From assembly GCF_009192735.1 (NCBI RefSeq), contig NZ_VTFU01000004.1, positions 62,001 through 126,000 of the forward strand: a DNA stretch of 64,000 nt, given 5' to 3'. Below are positions 28,779 to 37,698 of this stretch, in pieces. The stretch is from Arthrobacter gandavensis (GTDB lineage Bacteria > Actinomycetota > Actinomycetes > Actinomycetales > Micrococcaceae). Both the position numbers and the translations under genes were made by a program. Positions within the stretch are counted from its first letter, which is position 1; each line of letters opens with the position of its first letter. The notes below the pieces were generated by a model that ran no database searches, had not been told where the DNA came from, and saw only the letters and a list, made by a program, of their open reading frames with translations.

Positions 28779-29249
28779 TTATTTGCTGTCGGAACCGGCG
28801 GGAGTGTCCTCGTCGTCGTCCTCGTCGAAGTCCTCATCCCTGCGGTACGGGTCGGCGTCGCCGGCGTACGTGGCGCCTTCCTTGAGGGTTTCGAGTTCCG
28901 CATCACGCTTCTTGGCGGCACGGATGAGTTCCTCCAGGTGGCTGGCGTTGACCGGAATTTCGTCGGGAACGAATTCCAGCGTGGGCGTCAGGCGCACGGT
29001 GATGTTCTTGCCCACCTCGGCCCGCAGGACTCCGCGTGCGGATTCCAGGGCTGCCTTGGTGTCGGCCTGCTGGGCCTCGTCGCCGAAGACCGTGTAGTAC
29101 AGCGTGGCGTGCTGCAGGTCGTTGGTGACGCGGGCATCGGTGAGGGTCACAAACCCCAGCCGGGGATCCTTGATCCGCCGTTCCAGCGCCTGGGCAACTA
29201 CAACCTTGATTCGGTCAGCTAGCTTCGCAGCGCGTGCTGGATCTGCCAT
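28779..29249 (-). CDS. rbfA: Ribosome-binding factor A
   Basis: RbfA binds the 30S subunit and helps 16S rRNA 5' processing and cold adaptation. The KH-like core shows ADRIKVVVAQALERRIKDPR, FVTLTDARVTNDLQHATLYY and the C-terminal TPTLEFVPDE motif. The 156-residue protein carries an acidic tail of about 20 residues rich in Asp and Glu. AGGAGAGG precedes the ATG. It is the last gene of the rimP-nusA-ylxR-infB-rbfA row, 186 bases after infB. Confidence 0.95.
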   Translation of the reverse strand: MADPARAAKLADRIKVVVAQALERRIKDPRLGFVTLTDARVTNDLQHATLYYTVFGDEAQQADTKAALESARGVLRAEVGKNITVRLTPTLEFVPDEIPVNASHLEELIRAAKKRDAELETLKEGATYAGDADPYRRDEDFDEDDDEDTPAGSDSK

Positions 29250-29392
29250 TACCTCTCCTTAACTAAGACTCTTCGGATCGTACAACGACGGCGGCAGGAG
29301 CCGGCACATCGCGTACGTCATGTGTTTTGCGCGGGCCAACGGCGGCGCGGAAGCGAAAGGGCCAGCCGCCGTTGGCGTTGGCCCTCCCGCTG

Positions 29393-29427
29393 GAGGCGGG
29401 GCCGCCGGAAACCGGCAGCCCCGCCTC
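29393..29427 (-). terminator. Hairpin after infB
   Basis: A 16-base stem, GAGGCGGGGCCGCCGG (29393-29408) with 29412-29427, has one mismatch and an AAA loop. A weaker GGGCCA-based stem follows at about 29358-29384. It may attenuate transcription between infB and rbfA, because both genes are co-oriented. Confidence 0.65.
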
Positions 29428-29435
29428 AGGTACTG

Positions 29436-32354
29436 CTAGACGCGCGGCTTCTCCCGCATTTCGAAGGTCTCGATGATGTCGCCTTCCTTGACGTCGTTGA
29501 ACGAGCCCAGGCCGATACCACACTCGAAGTCCGTGCGGACCTCAGTGGCGTCGTCCTTGAACCGCTTGAGCGAGTCAACGGTGAGGTTGTCACCGATAAC
29601 CTTGCCGTCGCGGGTGACCCGTGCCTTGCTGTTACGGCGGATAACACCGGAGCGGACGATCGAGCCGGCGATGTTTCCGAACTTGGAGGAACGGAAGACT
29701 TCGCGGACCTCGGCGGTGCCGAGCTGGACCTCTTCGTACTCAGGCTTGAGCATGCCCTTGAGGGCGAGCTCAATGTCATCGATTGCCGCGTAGATGACGG
29801 AGTAGAAGCGCATGTCGACGCCTTCACGCTCTGCCAGATCGGCAACACGCTCGGCCGGCTTGACGTTGAAGCCGATGATGACGGCGTTGTCCACCGTCGC
29901 CAGGTTGACGTCGTTCTGCGTGATGGCACCGACGCCGCGGTGGATGACGCGCAGCTGCACGCCTTCGCCAACGTCGATCTTGAGCAGCGAGTCTTCCAGG
30001 GCTTCCACGGCACCGGAAACGTCACCCTTGAGGATGAGGTTAAGGGTGTCAACCTTGCCGTCGGCAACGGCCTGGTCGAAGTCCTCGAGGCTGATGCGCT
30101 TGCGGCGCTTGGCCAGTGCGGCGTTGCGGTCCGCAGCTTCACGCTTCTCAGCGATCTGGCGTGCGGTGCGCTCGTCGTCGGTCACGAAGAACGTGTCGCC
30201 GGCGCGGGGAACGTTGGACAGACCCAGCACCTGGACCGGACGGGAAGGTCCGGCCTCGGAGACGGTCTCGCCGTTCTCGTTGAACATTGCGCGGACGCGG
30301 CCGTGAGCCGTTCCGGCAACGATCGTGTCTCCGACCTTCAGCGTTCCGGACTGGACCAGCACGGTTGCCACCGCGCCGCGGCCCTTGTCCAGGTTCGCTT
30401 CAATCGCGATACCGCGGGCGTCCTTGTTCGGGTTGGCGCGCATGTCCAGGGCTGCGTCTGCGGTCAGCAGCACGGCCTCAAGCAGGGCGTCAATGTTGAG
30501 GTTCTGACGTGCAGAGACCTCCACGAACATGGTGTCGCCACCGTATTCCTCGGGAACCAGGCCGTATTCGGTCAGCTGACCGCGGACCTTCTCCGGGTTG
30601 GCGCCTTCCTTGTCGATCTTGTTCACTGCAACCACGATCGGCACATCCGCAGCCTGGGCGTGGTTCAACGCCTCAATGGTCTGCGGCATTACGCCGTCAT
30701 CGGCTGCGACAACCAGGACGGCGATGTCGGTCACCTTGGCACCACGTGCACGCATGGCGGTGAACGCCTCGTGGCCCGGGGTGTCAATGAAGGTGATCGG
30801 ACGCGTGGTGCCCTCGTGGTCGAACTGGATCTGGTAGGCACCGATGTGCTGGGTGATGCCGCCGGCTTCACCTTCGACAACCTTGGTGTTCCGGATGGCA
30901 TCCAGCAGGCGGGTCTTACCGTGGTCAACGTGACCCATGATGGTGACTACCGGAGGACGTGCCTCCAGCTGGTCGTCGCCTTCGGCTTCAAGCTCAGCGT
31001 CGAAGTCGATGTCGAACGTGCTCAGCAGTTCGCGCTCTTCGTCTTCCGGCGATACAACCTGGATCTTGTAGCCCAGTTCCGAACCCAGGACGCCAAACGT
31101 CTCTTCGTCCAGGGACTGCGTGGCCGTAGCCATTTCACCGAGGTGGAACAGAACGGTCACGAGTGCTGCCGGGTTTGCCTCAATCTTGTCGGCGAAGTCC
31201 GTGATGGACGCGCCGCGGCGGAGACGGACAACAGTGTTGCCGTCGCCGCGGGGCACCGAAACGCCACCCAGCGACGGAGCTGACATCTGCTCCAGTTCCT
31301 GCCGCTTTGCCCGCTTCGACTTGCGCTGCTTGCCGCGTCCTGCGCCGCCCTTGCCGAAAGCACCGGCAGTGCCGCCGCGTCCGCGGCCGCCCTTGCCGAA
31401 GCCGCCGCCAACGGGTGCGCCGCCGCCTGCGCCGGGACCGCCGCCGGGAGCGCCGCCCGGACCCCTGCGGGGTCCGCCGCCGGCACCACCGCGTGCCGGG
31501 GCTGCCGGACGCTCAGTGCGGTTGGGCATCATGCCCGGAGTGGGACGGGGTCCGCCGGGACCGGCGGGACGTGCCGACGCCGGACGGGGTGCGCCCGGAC
31601 GGGGTGCGCCGGGACGCGGTGCGCCCGGACGCGGTCCGCCGGATCCTGCTGCCGGACGGGGACCGCCGGCGCCCGCTGCTGCGGGACGCTCGGTGTTCTC
31701 GTCACGGCGGCCCGGACGGGGCATGCCCTGGGACGGAGCGAACGGGTTGTTGCCCGGACGAGGTGCGCCCGAACCACGCTCGTTCTCGCCGCGGCCACGG
31801 GGGCGCGGCATGCCCTGGGAGGGAGCAAACGGGTTGTTGCCCGGACGCGGTGCGCCGGGACGGGGTGCGCTGCTGCGGGTACCGCCGTCAGCGGTGGCAG
31901 CAGGCTTTTCGGCTTCGGGAGCCTTCGGACCCGGACGTGCGCCGGGCTTGACGGACGACGGCGCGGCTGCCGGCTTGTCAGCGGCCGGTGCCTTCTGCTC
32001 AGCGGGTGCTGCCGGAGCCGGTGCTGCCGGCTTCTCGGCGGCGGGTGCGGCCGGAGCCGGAGCTGCCGGTGCAGCCGGCTTCTCGGCGGCGGGTGCGGCC
32101 GGAGCCGGTGCAGCCGGTGCTGCTGCCGGGCGCGGGCCGGGGGTGCCGGCCTGTGCTGCGGGCTTGGATTCGGCCTGTGCGGCCGGCTTGGAATCGGACG
32201 CCGGGAAGGCGCCGCGAAGCTTCTTGACTACGGGTGCCTCAATCGTTGATGAGGCGGAACGGACGAATTCGCCCAGTTCCTGCAGTTTTGCAACTGCGTC
32301 CTTCGAGGTAATTCCGAGCTCTTTAGCGAGCTCGTGTACGCGGACCTTGGCCAC
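29436..32354 (-). CDS. infB: Translation initiation factor IF-2
   Basis: IF-2 is the GTPase that places initiator tRNA on the 30S subunit. The 972-residue protein has a short N-terminal IF2_N helix domain ([18 protein letters not shown]), then about 320 residues of Ala/Pro/Gly/Arg repeats. A second IF2_N-like motif follows, then the G domain with [16 protein letters not shown] and NKID, and the C-terminal domains II-IV. The long repetitive N terminus is usual for high-GC actinobacteria. The start is GTG at 32354 with AGGAG four bases upstream. Several in-frame DNA repeats lie inside the linker. Confidence 0.96.
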   Translation of the reverse strand: MAKVRVHELAKELGITSKDAVAKLQELGEFVRSASSTIEAPVVKKLRGAFPASDSKPAAQAESKPAAQAGTPGPRPAAAPAAPAPAAPAAEKPAAPAAPAPAAPAAEKPAAPAPAAPAEQKAPAADKPAAAPSSVKPGARPGPKAPEAEKPAATADGGTRSSAPRPGAPRPGNNPFAPSQGMPRPRGRGENERGSGAPRPGNNPFAPSQGMPRPGRRDENTERPAAAGAGGPRPAAGSGGPRPGAPRPGAPRPGAPRPASARPAGPGGPRPTPGMMPNRTERPAAPARGGAGGGPRRGPGGAPGGGPGAGGGAPVGGGFGKGGRGRGGTAGAFGKGGAGRGKQRKSKRAKRQELEQMSAPSLGGVSVPRGDGNTVVRLRRGASITDFADKIEANPAALVTVLFHLGEMATATQSLDEETFGVLGSELGYKIQVVSPEDEERELLSTFDIDFDAELEAEGDDQLEARPPVVTIMGHVDHGKTRLLDAIRNTKVVEGEAGGITQHIGAYQIQFDHEGTTRPITFIDTPGHEAFTAMRARGAKVTDIAVLVVAADDGVMPQTIEALNHAQAADVPIVVAVNKIDKEGANPEKVRGQLTEYGLVPEEYGGDTMFVEVSARQNLNIDALLEAVLLTADAALDMRANPNKDARGIAIEANLDKGRGAVATVLVQSGTLKVGDTIVAGTAHGRVRAMFNENGETVSEAGPSRPVQVLGLSNVPRAGDTFFVTDDERTARQIAEKREAADRNAALAKRRKRISLEDFDQAVADGKVDTLNLILKGDVSGAVEALEDSLLKIDVGEGVQLRVIHRGVGAITQNDVNLATVDNAVIIGFNVKPAERVADLAEREGVDMRFYSVIYAAIDDIELALKGMLKPEYEEVQLGTAEVREVFRSSKFGNIAGSIVRSGVIRRNSKARVTRDGKVIGDNLTVDSLKRFKDDATEVRTDFECGIGLGSFNDVKEGDIIETFEMREKPRV
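31581..31640. repeat. Four 15-bp in-frame repeats in infB
   Basis: Four units close to CGGACGGGGTGCGCC encode consecutive Arg-Pro-Gly-Ala-Pro pentapeptides in the IF-2 linker. Units differ by one or two bases. The number of units could vary between strains. Confidence 0.85.
31720..31856. repeat. 50-bp direct repeat (87-bp period) in infB
   Basis: Positions 31720-31769 and 31807-31856 match over 50 bases with three differences. They encode two copies of [16 protein letters not shown] in the IF-2 linker. It is an in-frame duplication. Confidence 0.85.
32026..32108. repeat. 35-bp perfect direct repeat (48-bp period) in infB
   Basis: Positions 32026-32060 and 32074-32108 are identical over 35 bases and encode repeated [13 protein letters not shown] segments of the IF-2 linker. 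Confidence 0.8.
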
Positions 32355-32486
32355 ATTTCTCCTGTCTCGGTCCGCACCGAGCCAGGTACGAACCGTCTAT
32401 TTCCTGCGGGCTTCCACTGCAGTCACAGCAAAGCCCATAGCAGAGCACAACAAAGCACTCATCGCTGGGTACTCATCGGGTTTCCA

Positions 32487-32864
32487 TCAGATTTCTGACC
32501 CGCTTTCAGGTTGGACGGTTTCGAGCCCGCTCCCGGTCGGAGCTGACTCAAGAGCCTTGAACCAAGCTTCCGCGTCCGCGGTGTCCACCTGTCCCCGAAA
32601 GGCCCGGTTGAACGCGCGTCGCCGAAGCGCTGCTGCAAAGCATGCTGATCCGCGGTGCACCCAGGCCCCGCGGCCAGACATGCGGCGGTGTTCGTCGACC
32701 TGGACGGCAATCCTGCCATCCATGTCCACACCTACCAGCCGCATCAGAACAGCCTGGTCATCCGTTTCCCTGCACCCGATGCATGTCCTTTGCGGCACAT
32801 GCGCTGCAGCGCCTGAGGCTGCAGGGGACAAAAAGAAAGCGGACGGCGACCCGGCCTCATTCAT
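32487..32864 (-). CDS. ylxR: YlxR family RNA-binding protein
   Basis: This small protein of the DUF448/YlxR family is always found with nusA and infB. It has the family motif PQRTCIGCRETDDQAVLMRL and SGRGAWVHRGSACFAAALRRRAF. I use ATG 32864 (MNEAGSPSAFF), which gives 125 residues and leaves 49 bases after nusA; an earlier ATG at 32945 would overlap nusA. A ribosome binding site is not obvious. Proposed roles include RNA binding and modulation of RNase P in other bacteria. Confidence 0.88.
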   Translation of the reverse strand: MNEAGSPSAFFLSPAASGAAAHVPQRTCIGCRETDDQAVLMRLVGVDMDGRIAVQVDEHRRMSGRGAWVHRGSACFAAALRRRAFNRAFRGQVDTADAEAWFKALESAPTGSGLETVQPESGSEI

Positions 32865-32913
32865 TCTAACGCGTTTCTCACGCTGTGCCGCATCCAACCC
32901 GGGACCTGCCTGC

Positions 32914-33885
32914 TTATGCGGTCTTGGCGTCGGAAACGATGTCAATCCGCCAACCGGTCAGCTTCGCTGCCAGCCGGGCGTTCTGCCCCTCTTTGCCGAT
33001 CGCCAGCGACAGCTGGTAGTCGGGAACGACAACGCGTGCCGAGCGGGTGTCTTCGTCGGTGATCGTCACCGAGTTGACGCGCGACGGCGACAGGGAGTTG
33101 GCGATGAAGGTGGCGGGGTCCTCACTGAAGTCCACAATGTCGATCTTCTCGTCATGGAGTTCGGTCATGACCGCGCGGACGCGGGAGCCCATCTCGCCGA
33201 TGCAGGCGCCCTTGGCGTTGATGCCGGCAACGTTGCCCTTCACGGCGATCTTGGTCCGGTGTCCCGCTTCGCGGGCCAGCGCCACGATCTCAACGCTGCC
33301 GTCGGCGATTTCGGGAACTTCCAGTTCAAAGAGCTTCCGGACCAGGCCCGGATGGGACCGGGACAGTGTGATGGAAGGGCCCTTGAAGCCGCGGCGGACA
33401 TCGACAACGAAGGCGCGCAGCCGGGAACCGTGGGTGTACTTTTCGCCCGGAACCTGCTCCGTGGGAGGCAGCAGTGCCTCCACGGCACCCAGGTTCACCT
33501 GGATCATGTGCGGATTGTTGCCCTGCTGGATCTGTCCGGAGACAATCTCACCCTCACGGCCCTTGAACTCGCCCACGATGGCGTCGTCTTCGACGTCGCG
33601 CAGCCGCTGCAGAATGATCTGGCGGGCGGTGCTGGCTGCGATGCGGCCAAAACCGGTGGGAGTGTCGTCGAACTCGCCCACTGCCTCGCCGTCGTCGTCG
33701 AGCTCAGTGGCCCAGATCGTCACGTGGCCGTTCTTGCGGTCCACCTCGGCGCGGGCCCTGTCCTGCGCTCCGGCAGTCTTGTGGTACGCCACCAAAAGCG
33801 CCTGCTCAATGGTCGGAACCAGCAGATCCAGGGGGATCTCCCGTTCGCGTTCCAGCAGCCTCAGCGCACTCATATCAATATCCAT
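32914..33885 (-). CDS. nusA: Transcription termination/antitermination factor NusA
   Basis: NusA binds RNA polymerase and controls pausing, termination and rRNA antitermination. The 323-residue protein has the N-terminal polymerase-binding domain, an S1 domain and two KH domains ([18 protein letters not shown] and [19 protein letters not shown]). It lacks the extra C-terminal repeats of proteobacteria, as usual in actinobacteria. Its ATG at 33885 follows the rimP stop without a gap. Confidence 0.95.
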   Translation of the reverse strand: MDIDMSALRLLEREREIPLDLLVPTIEQALLVAYHKTAGAQDRARAEVDRKNGHVTIWATELDDDGEAVGEFDDTPTGFGRIAASTARQIILQRLRDVEDDAIVGEFKGREGEIVSGQIQQGNNPHMIQVNLGAVEALLPPTEQVPGEKYTHGSRLRAFVVDVRRGFKGPSITLSRSHPGLVRKLFELEVPEIADGSVEIVALAREAGHRTKIAVKGNVAGINAKGACIGEMGSRVRAVMTELHDEKIDIVDFSEDPATFIANSLSPSRVNSVTITDEDTRSARVVVPDYQLSLAIGKEGQNARLAAKLTGWRIDIVSDAKTA

Positions 33886-34515
33886 CTAGGCCTCCTCAGC
33901 TGTGGTTTCTTCATCACTGTCGGCGATGCCGTCCAGCGGTACGTCTTCGATGTGCGCGAATTCAACTTCCACGCGTCCCTTGCGGATGTTGCCGAAGGGG
34001 ATGCCCATCTGCTCGCCCTGCTTTGCCTTCATGCCCTTCTTGACCGGCAGTTCCGGTATCAGGGTGATGCCGTCAGCTTCAACGGACACCAGGCGACCCT
34101 TGACGTCGTCGCCGGTCAGGACGTTGACGCTGACCATGCGTCCCACATTGCGGCGCCAGTGGCGCGGCTCGGTCAGGGGACGCGACACTCCCGGAGAGGA
34201 AACCTCCAGGCTGTACGGACGCCCGTCGTCGTGCGGGTCTGAATCCATGGCTTCGGAAAGCGCATGGGCGACATCGGAAATGCGGTCGAGGCTGACGCCT
34301 CCGGCTTCCCCTTCGGGAAGGTCCACGATGACATGCACGGTGCGGCTGGCACCGGCCAGTTTGATCTCAATGTCCTCGAGGAAAAGCTGCTGCTGTTCAA
34401 CCGTGGGAGCAAGGAAATTCTTGAGCCGCTGAGTTTCAGCAGCGATTTCTGCCTGCATGGCCTTCTTGCGGTAATCCGATGACGTGTCTTTTTTGGGGCT
34501 GGGCCGAACCGCCAT
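33886..34515 (-). CDS. rimP: Ribosome maturation factor RimP
   Basis: RimP assists maturation of the 30S subunit. The 209-residue protein contains VIVDLPEGEAGGVSLDRISD and YSLEVSSPGVSRPLTEPRHW, which define the family, followed by the C-terminal SH3-like domain. An acidic tail ends it. GGGAGG stands five bases before the ATG. It is the first gene of the rimP-nusA-ylxR-infB row and is divergent from the DUF4439 gene with 87 bases between. Confidence 0.94.
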   Translation of the reverse strand: MAVRPSPKKDTSSDYRKKAMQAEIAAETQRLKNFLAPTVEQQQLFLEDIEIKLAGASRTVHVIVDLPEGEAGGVSLDRISDVAHALSEAMDSDPHDDGRPYSLEVSSPGVSRPLTEPRHWRRNVGRMVSVNVLTGDDVKGRLVSVEADGITLIPELPVKKGMKAKQGEQMGIPFGNIRKGRVEVEFAHIEDVPLDGIADSDEETTAEEA

Positions 34516-34602
34516 AGGTGCCTCCCACTAGATGATGTTGTACCTACTAGCGTACCGACTTTCCTGAGTCCCAACGGCATCGCAGCAGACGAGGGCCCGT
34601 TC

Positions 34603-35772
34603 ATGGCATCATCAGATGTAGTGAAAAAGCCCCCGTCCCGCAGAACGCCCGCGGCCGGCCGCGCCGGACGGGCGATGGCGGTCCTGGGCGGAGTGAGGCG
34701 TACCACTGTGTTGCTGGTCCTGGCCGCCGTGGTATTGAGCCTGGGAATGGTCGCCGGAAACGGATCCGGCGAGGACCGGACCGCAAGTTTTTCCGAGATC
34801 GCCCAGACTGATGCGAGGGCTGCGGCCATCGAGCTTTCCCGGCAGGCCGCAAGTCTCGCGGAAGCGGAACGCTCCAAGCCGCTGACGGCGGAGCTGCTCC
34901 GGCAGGCTGAAGTCCTCACTGAACAGGCCGAGCTGCTGACCTGCACCGGCAGTTACCGCCGGGGCATCCCGCCCTTTCCCGTTGCTTCTTCCGAAGCCGC
35001 TCCCGCTTCCGAAGCCACCCCTTCCGGGACTGCCCCTTCCGGGGCTCCCGCGTCCGAAGCCGCCGCCGAATATGTGCGACTTCTGGCCGTTTCAGCACGC
35101 TCCAGCTTGGACGGCGCGATGCGGGCGGACGCCGGCACCGCCCGCATGCTTGCGTCCACCGGGGCAGCCCAGCAGGTGCTGGCCTTCCGCGCTGCCGAAG
35201 CCGCCGGGCTGGATGCTCCCGAACCATGGGCACCCGTAAGCCCGGCAGGCGGAAGCAGCAGCTGCTCTGCCGAGCAGACGCCGGCGGCTGCCGCCGAAAG
35301 CGGGCCGTCCGGTGACGCTGCCGAAGCTGCTTCCGATGCCGCCGCCCTGCAGGCCGCGGTCGACGCGGAGTACGGTGCGGCCTATGCCTATGAAGTTGGG
35401 ATGGCCCGCACCTCGGGCACAGCCGCCCGCACAGAACTGGACGCGCGCCGGGAAGATCATCTGGCGGCCGGAGCCGAAGCAGTGCTCCTCCTCCCGGAGG
35501 TTTGCATGCCTGCCCTGACCCGGGCACCGGCGTACTCCCTGCCAGCGTCATTCGATGCGGATCCGGCGGCGGCCCTGGAAGACCTCGAAGCCGCCATGCC
35601 CGCCGTTTACGCGGATCTGGCGGCTTTGGGAAGCGGAGCCGTCCGGGCATGGGCAGCGGAACGCCTGGCAGAGCTGAGCGCCGGACTCTACGCGGATGAA
35701 GATTCCGTTCCGGCGGCACCGGGACTGGACCTGGAAGCGGCGGCACTGCCGCACGTCCCCGGCACCCCCTAG
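34603..35772 (+). CDS. DUF4439 ferritin-like membrane-anchored protein
   Basis: This 389-residue protein has an N-terminal membrane anchor (VLLVLAAVVLSLGMVAGNG, residues 44-62) after a basic cytosolic tail. A helical extracellular region follows, rich in Ala and Glu, with a short degenerate repeat SEAAPASEATPSGTAPSG. The C-terminal half (ALQAAVDAEYGAAYAYEVGM onward) matches the DUF4439 ferritin-like helical bundle, whose role is unknown. GAGGG lies seven bases before the ATG. This gene next to rimP recurs in Arthrobacter-like genomes. Confidence 0.78.
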   Translation: MASSDVVKKPPSRRTPAAGRAGRAMAVLGGVRRTTVLLVLAAVVLSLGMVAGNGSGEDRTASFSEIAQTDARAAAIELSRQAASLAEAERSKPLTAELLRQAEVLTEQAELLTCTGSYRRGIPPFPVASSEAAPASEATPSGTAPSGAPASEAAAEYVRLLAVSARSSLDGAMRADAGTARMLASTGAAQQVLAFRAAEAAGLDAPEPWAPVSPAGGSSSCSAEQTPAAAAESGPSGDAAEAASDAAALQAAVDAEYGAAYAYEVGMARTSGTAARTELDARREDHLAAGAEAVLLLPEVCMPALTRAPAYSLPASFDADPAAALEDLEAAMPAVYADLAALGSGAVRAWAAERLAELSAGLYADEDSVPAAPGLDLEAAALPHVPGTP

Positions 35773-35775
35773 CCT
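35770..35775 (+). promoter_or_regulatory. Candidate -10 box formed on the DUF4439 stop codon
   Basis: TAGCCT begins with the TAG stop of the DUF4439 gene and ends six bases before ATG 35782. It could drive a leaderless mRNA carrying the small ORF and the kinase gene. No -35 is visible. Confidence 0.35.
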
Positions 35776-35781
35776 GTACTC

Positions 35782-35898
35782 ATGCAGCTGCACCGAAACC
35801 CTGCCCGAGACACGCGTACAGCCCTCCCTGCTGAGCCGCGGGACACGTCCCGCCGCGCCCCGCGGCGCCTCCGGAGCCAAGCAGGGGCGGCGGCATGA
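35782..35898 (+). CDS. Possible 38-residue upstream ORF coupled to the APH(6)-like kinase gene
   Basis: An ATG at 35782 opens a 38-codon frame (MQLHRNPARDTRTALP...) that is rich in Arg, Ala and Pro. Its TGA overlaps the kinase start as ATGA. The frame is preceded by a TAnnnT box six bases away, like other probable leaderless starts in the window. It may be a leader peptide that sets translation of the kinase, or it may simply be chance in GC-rich DNA. No homology is recognised. Confidence 0.35.
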   Translation: MQLHRNPARDTRTALPAEPRDTSRRAPRRLRSQAGAAA

Positions 35899-36839
35899 CG
35901 GCGCCGGTGGCCATCCCCGGCCCCCTGCAGAGGCAGTACACCCGGACCCGTGCCGGACGCGACTGGATCACGGCCCTGCCCGGCCTCATCGACGCAGCCC
36001 TGCGCCGCTGGCACCTCTCAGTGGACCTGCAGGGACGGGAACCGTGGCACGGCAACGGCGCCCTGGTCCTCCCGGTCGCATCCCCGTACGGTCCGGCGGT
36101 GCTGAAGGTTGCCTATCCGCACGACGAGTCCCTCACCGAACCGGCGGCGCTGGGCCTGTGGTCGGGATTCGGGGCCGTTCGGTTGTTCGCGAGCCATTCC
36201 GACAGCGGCACGCTGCTGCTCGAACGCCTCGACGACCGGCGGAGCCTGATGGGCGTGGATATGGACACTGCGGTGGAGGTATGGGGCGGGCTGGTCCGGA
36301 AGCTCTCGCTCCCGGCGGCGCACTTCCCCGGCTGGGCCGGGATACCGTCACTGGCCGAACGGGCCGAGCAGCTGTCGGACGAGCTTCCCGCCGCTTGGGA
36401 GGATCTGGGGCGTCCCGTCGACCGGCGCCTGCTTGAAGCGGCGCTGGAAGTCTGCCAGACCCGGGGCGCCGTGGGCCGGCGCAGCAGCAATGACGTCCTG
36501 GTGCATACGGATCTGCACTTCGAAAACGTCCTGTACCGCAACGAGGGGGCCGACGGGCACGGATTCGTGGCGATTGATCCTCAGGCCATGGTGGGGGAAC
36601 CGGAATTTGCCGCCGCTCCCATGCTGTGGAACCGGATCGGGGAGCTGGACCAGGGACGGCCGGAGGCGGCCCTGCGGGAGCGGCTGGAGCGGCTGTGCTC
36701 AGCCGGCGGACTGGATCCGGACATTGCCCGGCAATGGAGCGTGCTGCGCGAGGTCGCCAACTGCATGGACTACGCGCGGGACGGAAAGCGGAAGGACGCG
36801 GAACGGTCTCGCTGGGTGGCCGCCGCGCTCGCCGCCTGA
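35895..36839 (+). CDS. APH(6)/hydroxyurea phosphotransferase-like kinase
   Basis: This 314-residue kinase of the aminoglycoside phosphotransferase fold most resembles the APH(6)-streptomycin/hydroxyurea kinase family. The catalytic loop is HTDLHFENVL with D206 and N211, the metal-binding D228 lies in AIDPQAMVGEPEF, and K71 in VLKVAYP is the likely ATP lysine. The family can inactivate streptomycin, but chromosomal members in soil actinobacteria may phosphorylate other small molecules. There is no ribosome binding site; the ATG overlaps the upstream small ORF. It converges on the TSUP gene. Confidence 0.82.
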   Translation: MTAPVAIPGPLQRQYTRTRAGRDWITALPGLIDAALRRWHLSVDLQGREPWHGNGALVLPVASPYGPAVLKVAYPHDESLTEPAALGLWSGFGAVRLFASHSDSGTLLLERLDDRRSLMGVDMDTAVEVWGGLVRKLSLPAAHFPGWAGIPSLAERAEQLSDELPAAWEDLGRPVDRRLLEAALEVCQTRGAVGRRSSNDVLVHTDLHFENVLYRNEGADGHGFVAIDPQAMVGEPEFAAAPMLWNRIGELDQGRPEAALRERLERLCSAGGLDPDIARQWSVLREVANCMDYARDGKRKDAERSRWVAAALAA

Positions 36840-36894
36840 GACCTGCAAAACCGGGGCGCCGAGCACGGACGGCGCCAGCCCGCACACTGGGGCC

Positions 36895-37692
36895 TCAGCC
36901 GCGGATGTTCTCCGCCCACACGTCATAGCCGAGCTTGCAGATCAGGGCACCGACCACCACGAGGAACACCACGCGGATAAACTTGCTGCCCTGTTTGACG
37001 GCCATCCGGGCTCCGATGTAGCCGCCCACCATGTTGGCCAGGCCAAGAATCAGGCCGATTCCCCACAGCAGGGCGCCGTTGGGCAGGAAGAACGCCAGGG
37101 CGCCGAGGTTGGTGGCCATGTTCACGATCTTGGCCTTGGCACTGGCGGCCAGGAAGTTGTACCCAAGGAAGGTGACCATGGAAATGATGAGGAAGGAGCC
37201 GGTCCCCGGCCCGATCAGCCCGTCATAGAATCCGATCGCCAGTCCGATGGCGCCGGCGGTTCCATAGTGCCGGCGGCCTTGGTGGCGCAGCTTGGTCAGT
37301 TCGCCAACGGTGGGCTTGGTGGCCGTAAAGACCGCCACCACTATCAGGGCGACCACGATGATCGGTTTGAACACCGAGGACGGCAGCGACAGAGCGAGCA
37401 CCGCGCCGCCGAAGCTGCCTATCAGGGCAACGCCGGCCATGGGCAGGGCCGTGCGCAGGTCCGGGTGGGCGCGGCGGTAGTAGGTGATGGCGCTGGTGGT
37501 GGTGCCGAAGATGGAACCCATCTTGTTGGTGGCCAGTGCCTGCACCGGGGTTATCCCCGGAATCAGCAGCATCGCGGGCAGCTGCAGCAGTCCCCCGCCG
37601 CCCACCACCGCATCAACCCAGCCGGCGGCCAGGCCCGCCACCACCACAAGCGCGATGGTGGCGAGCTGGATCTCCTCGAGACCGGAGACCAC
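36895..37692 (-). CDS. TSUP-family sulfite/anion exporter (TauE/SafE)
   Basis: This 265-residue integral membrane protein has seven to eight helices in two TauE/SafE halves. GGGGLLQLPAMLLIPGITP and GFYDGLIGPGTGSFLIISM are the paired signatures. The family exports sulfur-containing anions or organic acids, but the cargo is unknown. It starts at GTG 37692, six bases after the proS stop, so it is probably transcribed from proS. Confidence 0.87.
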   Translation of the reverse strand: MVSGLEEIQLATIALVVVAGLAAGWVDAVVGGGGLLQLPAMLLIPGITPVQALATNKMGSIFGTTTSAITYYRRAHPDLRTALPMAGVALIGSFGGAVLALSLPSSVFKPIIVVALIVVAVFTATKPTVGELTKLRHQGRRHYGTAGAIGLAIGFYDGLIGPGTGSFLIISMVTFLGYNFLAASAKAKIVNMATNLGALAFFLPNGALLWGIGLILGLANMVGGYIGARMAVKQGSKFIRVVFLVVVGALICKLGYDVWAENIRG

Positions 37693-37698
37693 CTGGTG

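Noticed and set aside
31120-34242. A 1040-codon plus-strand frame across infB, ylxR, nusA and rimP
   Set aside because: It runs antisense to four conserved genes and its Pro/Arg repeats merely mirror the infB linker.
36840-36894. Terminator between the kinase and TSUP genes
   Set aside because: GGCGCC occurs twice but each is self-complementary, so the apparent stem is weak evidence.
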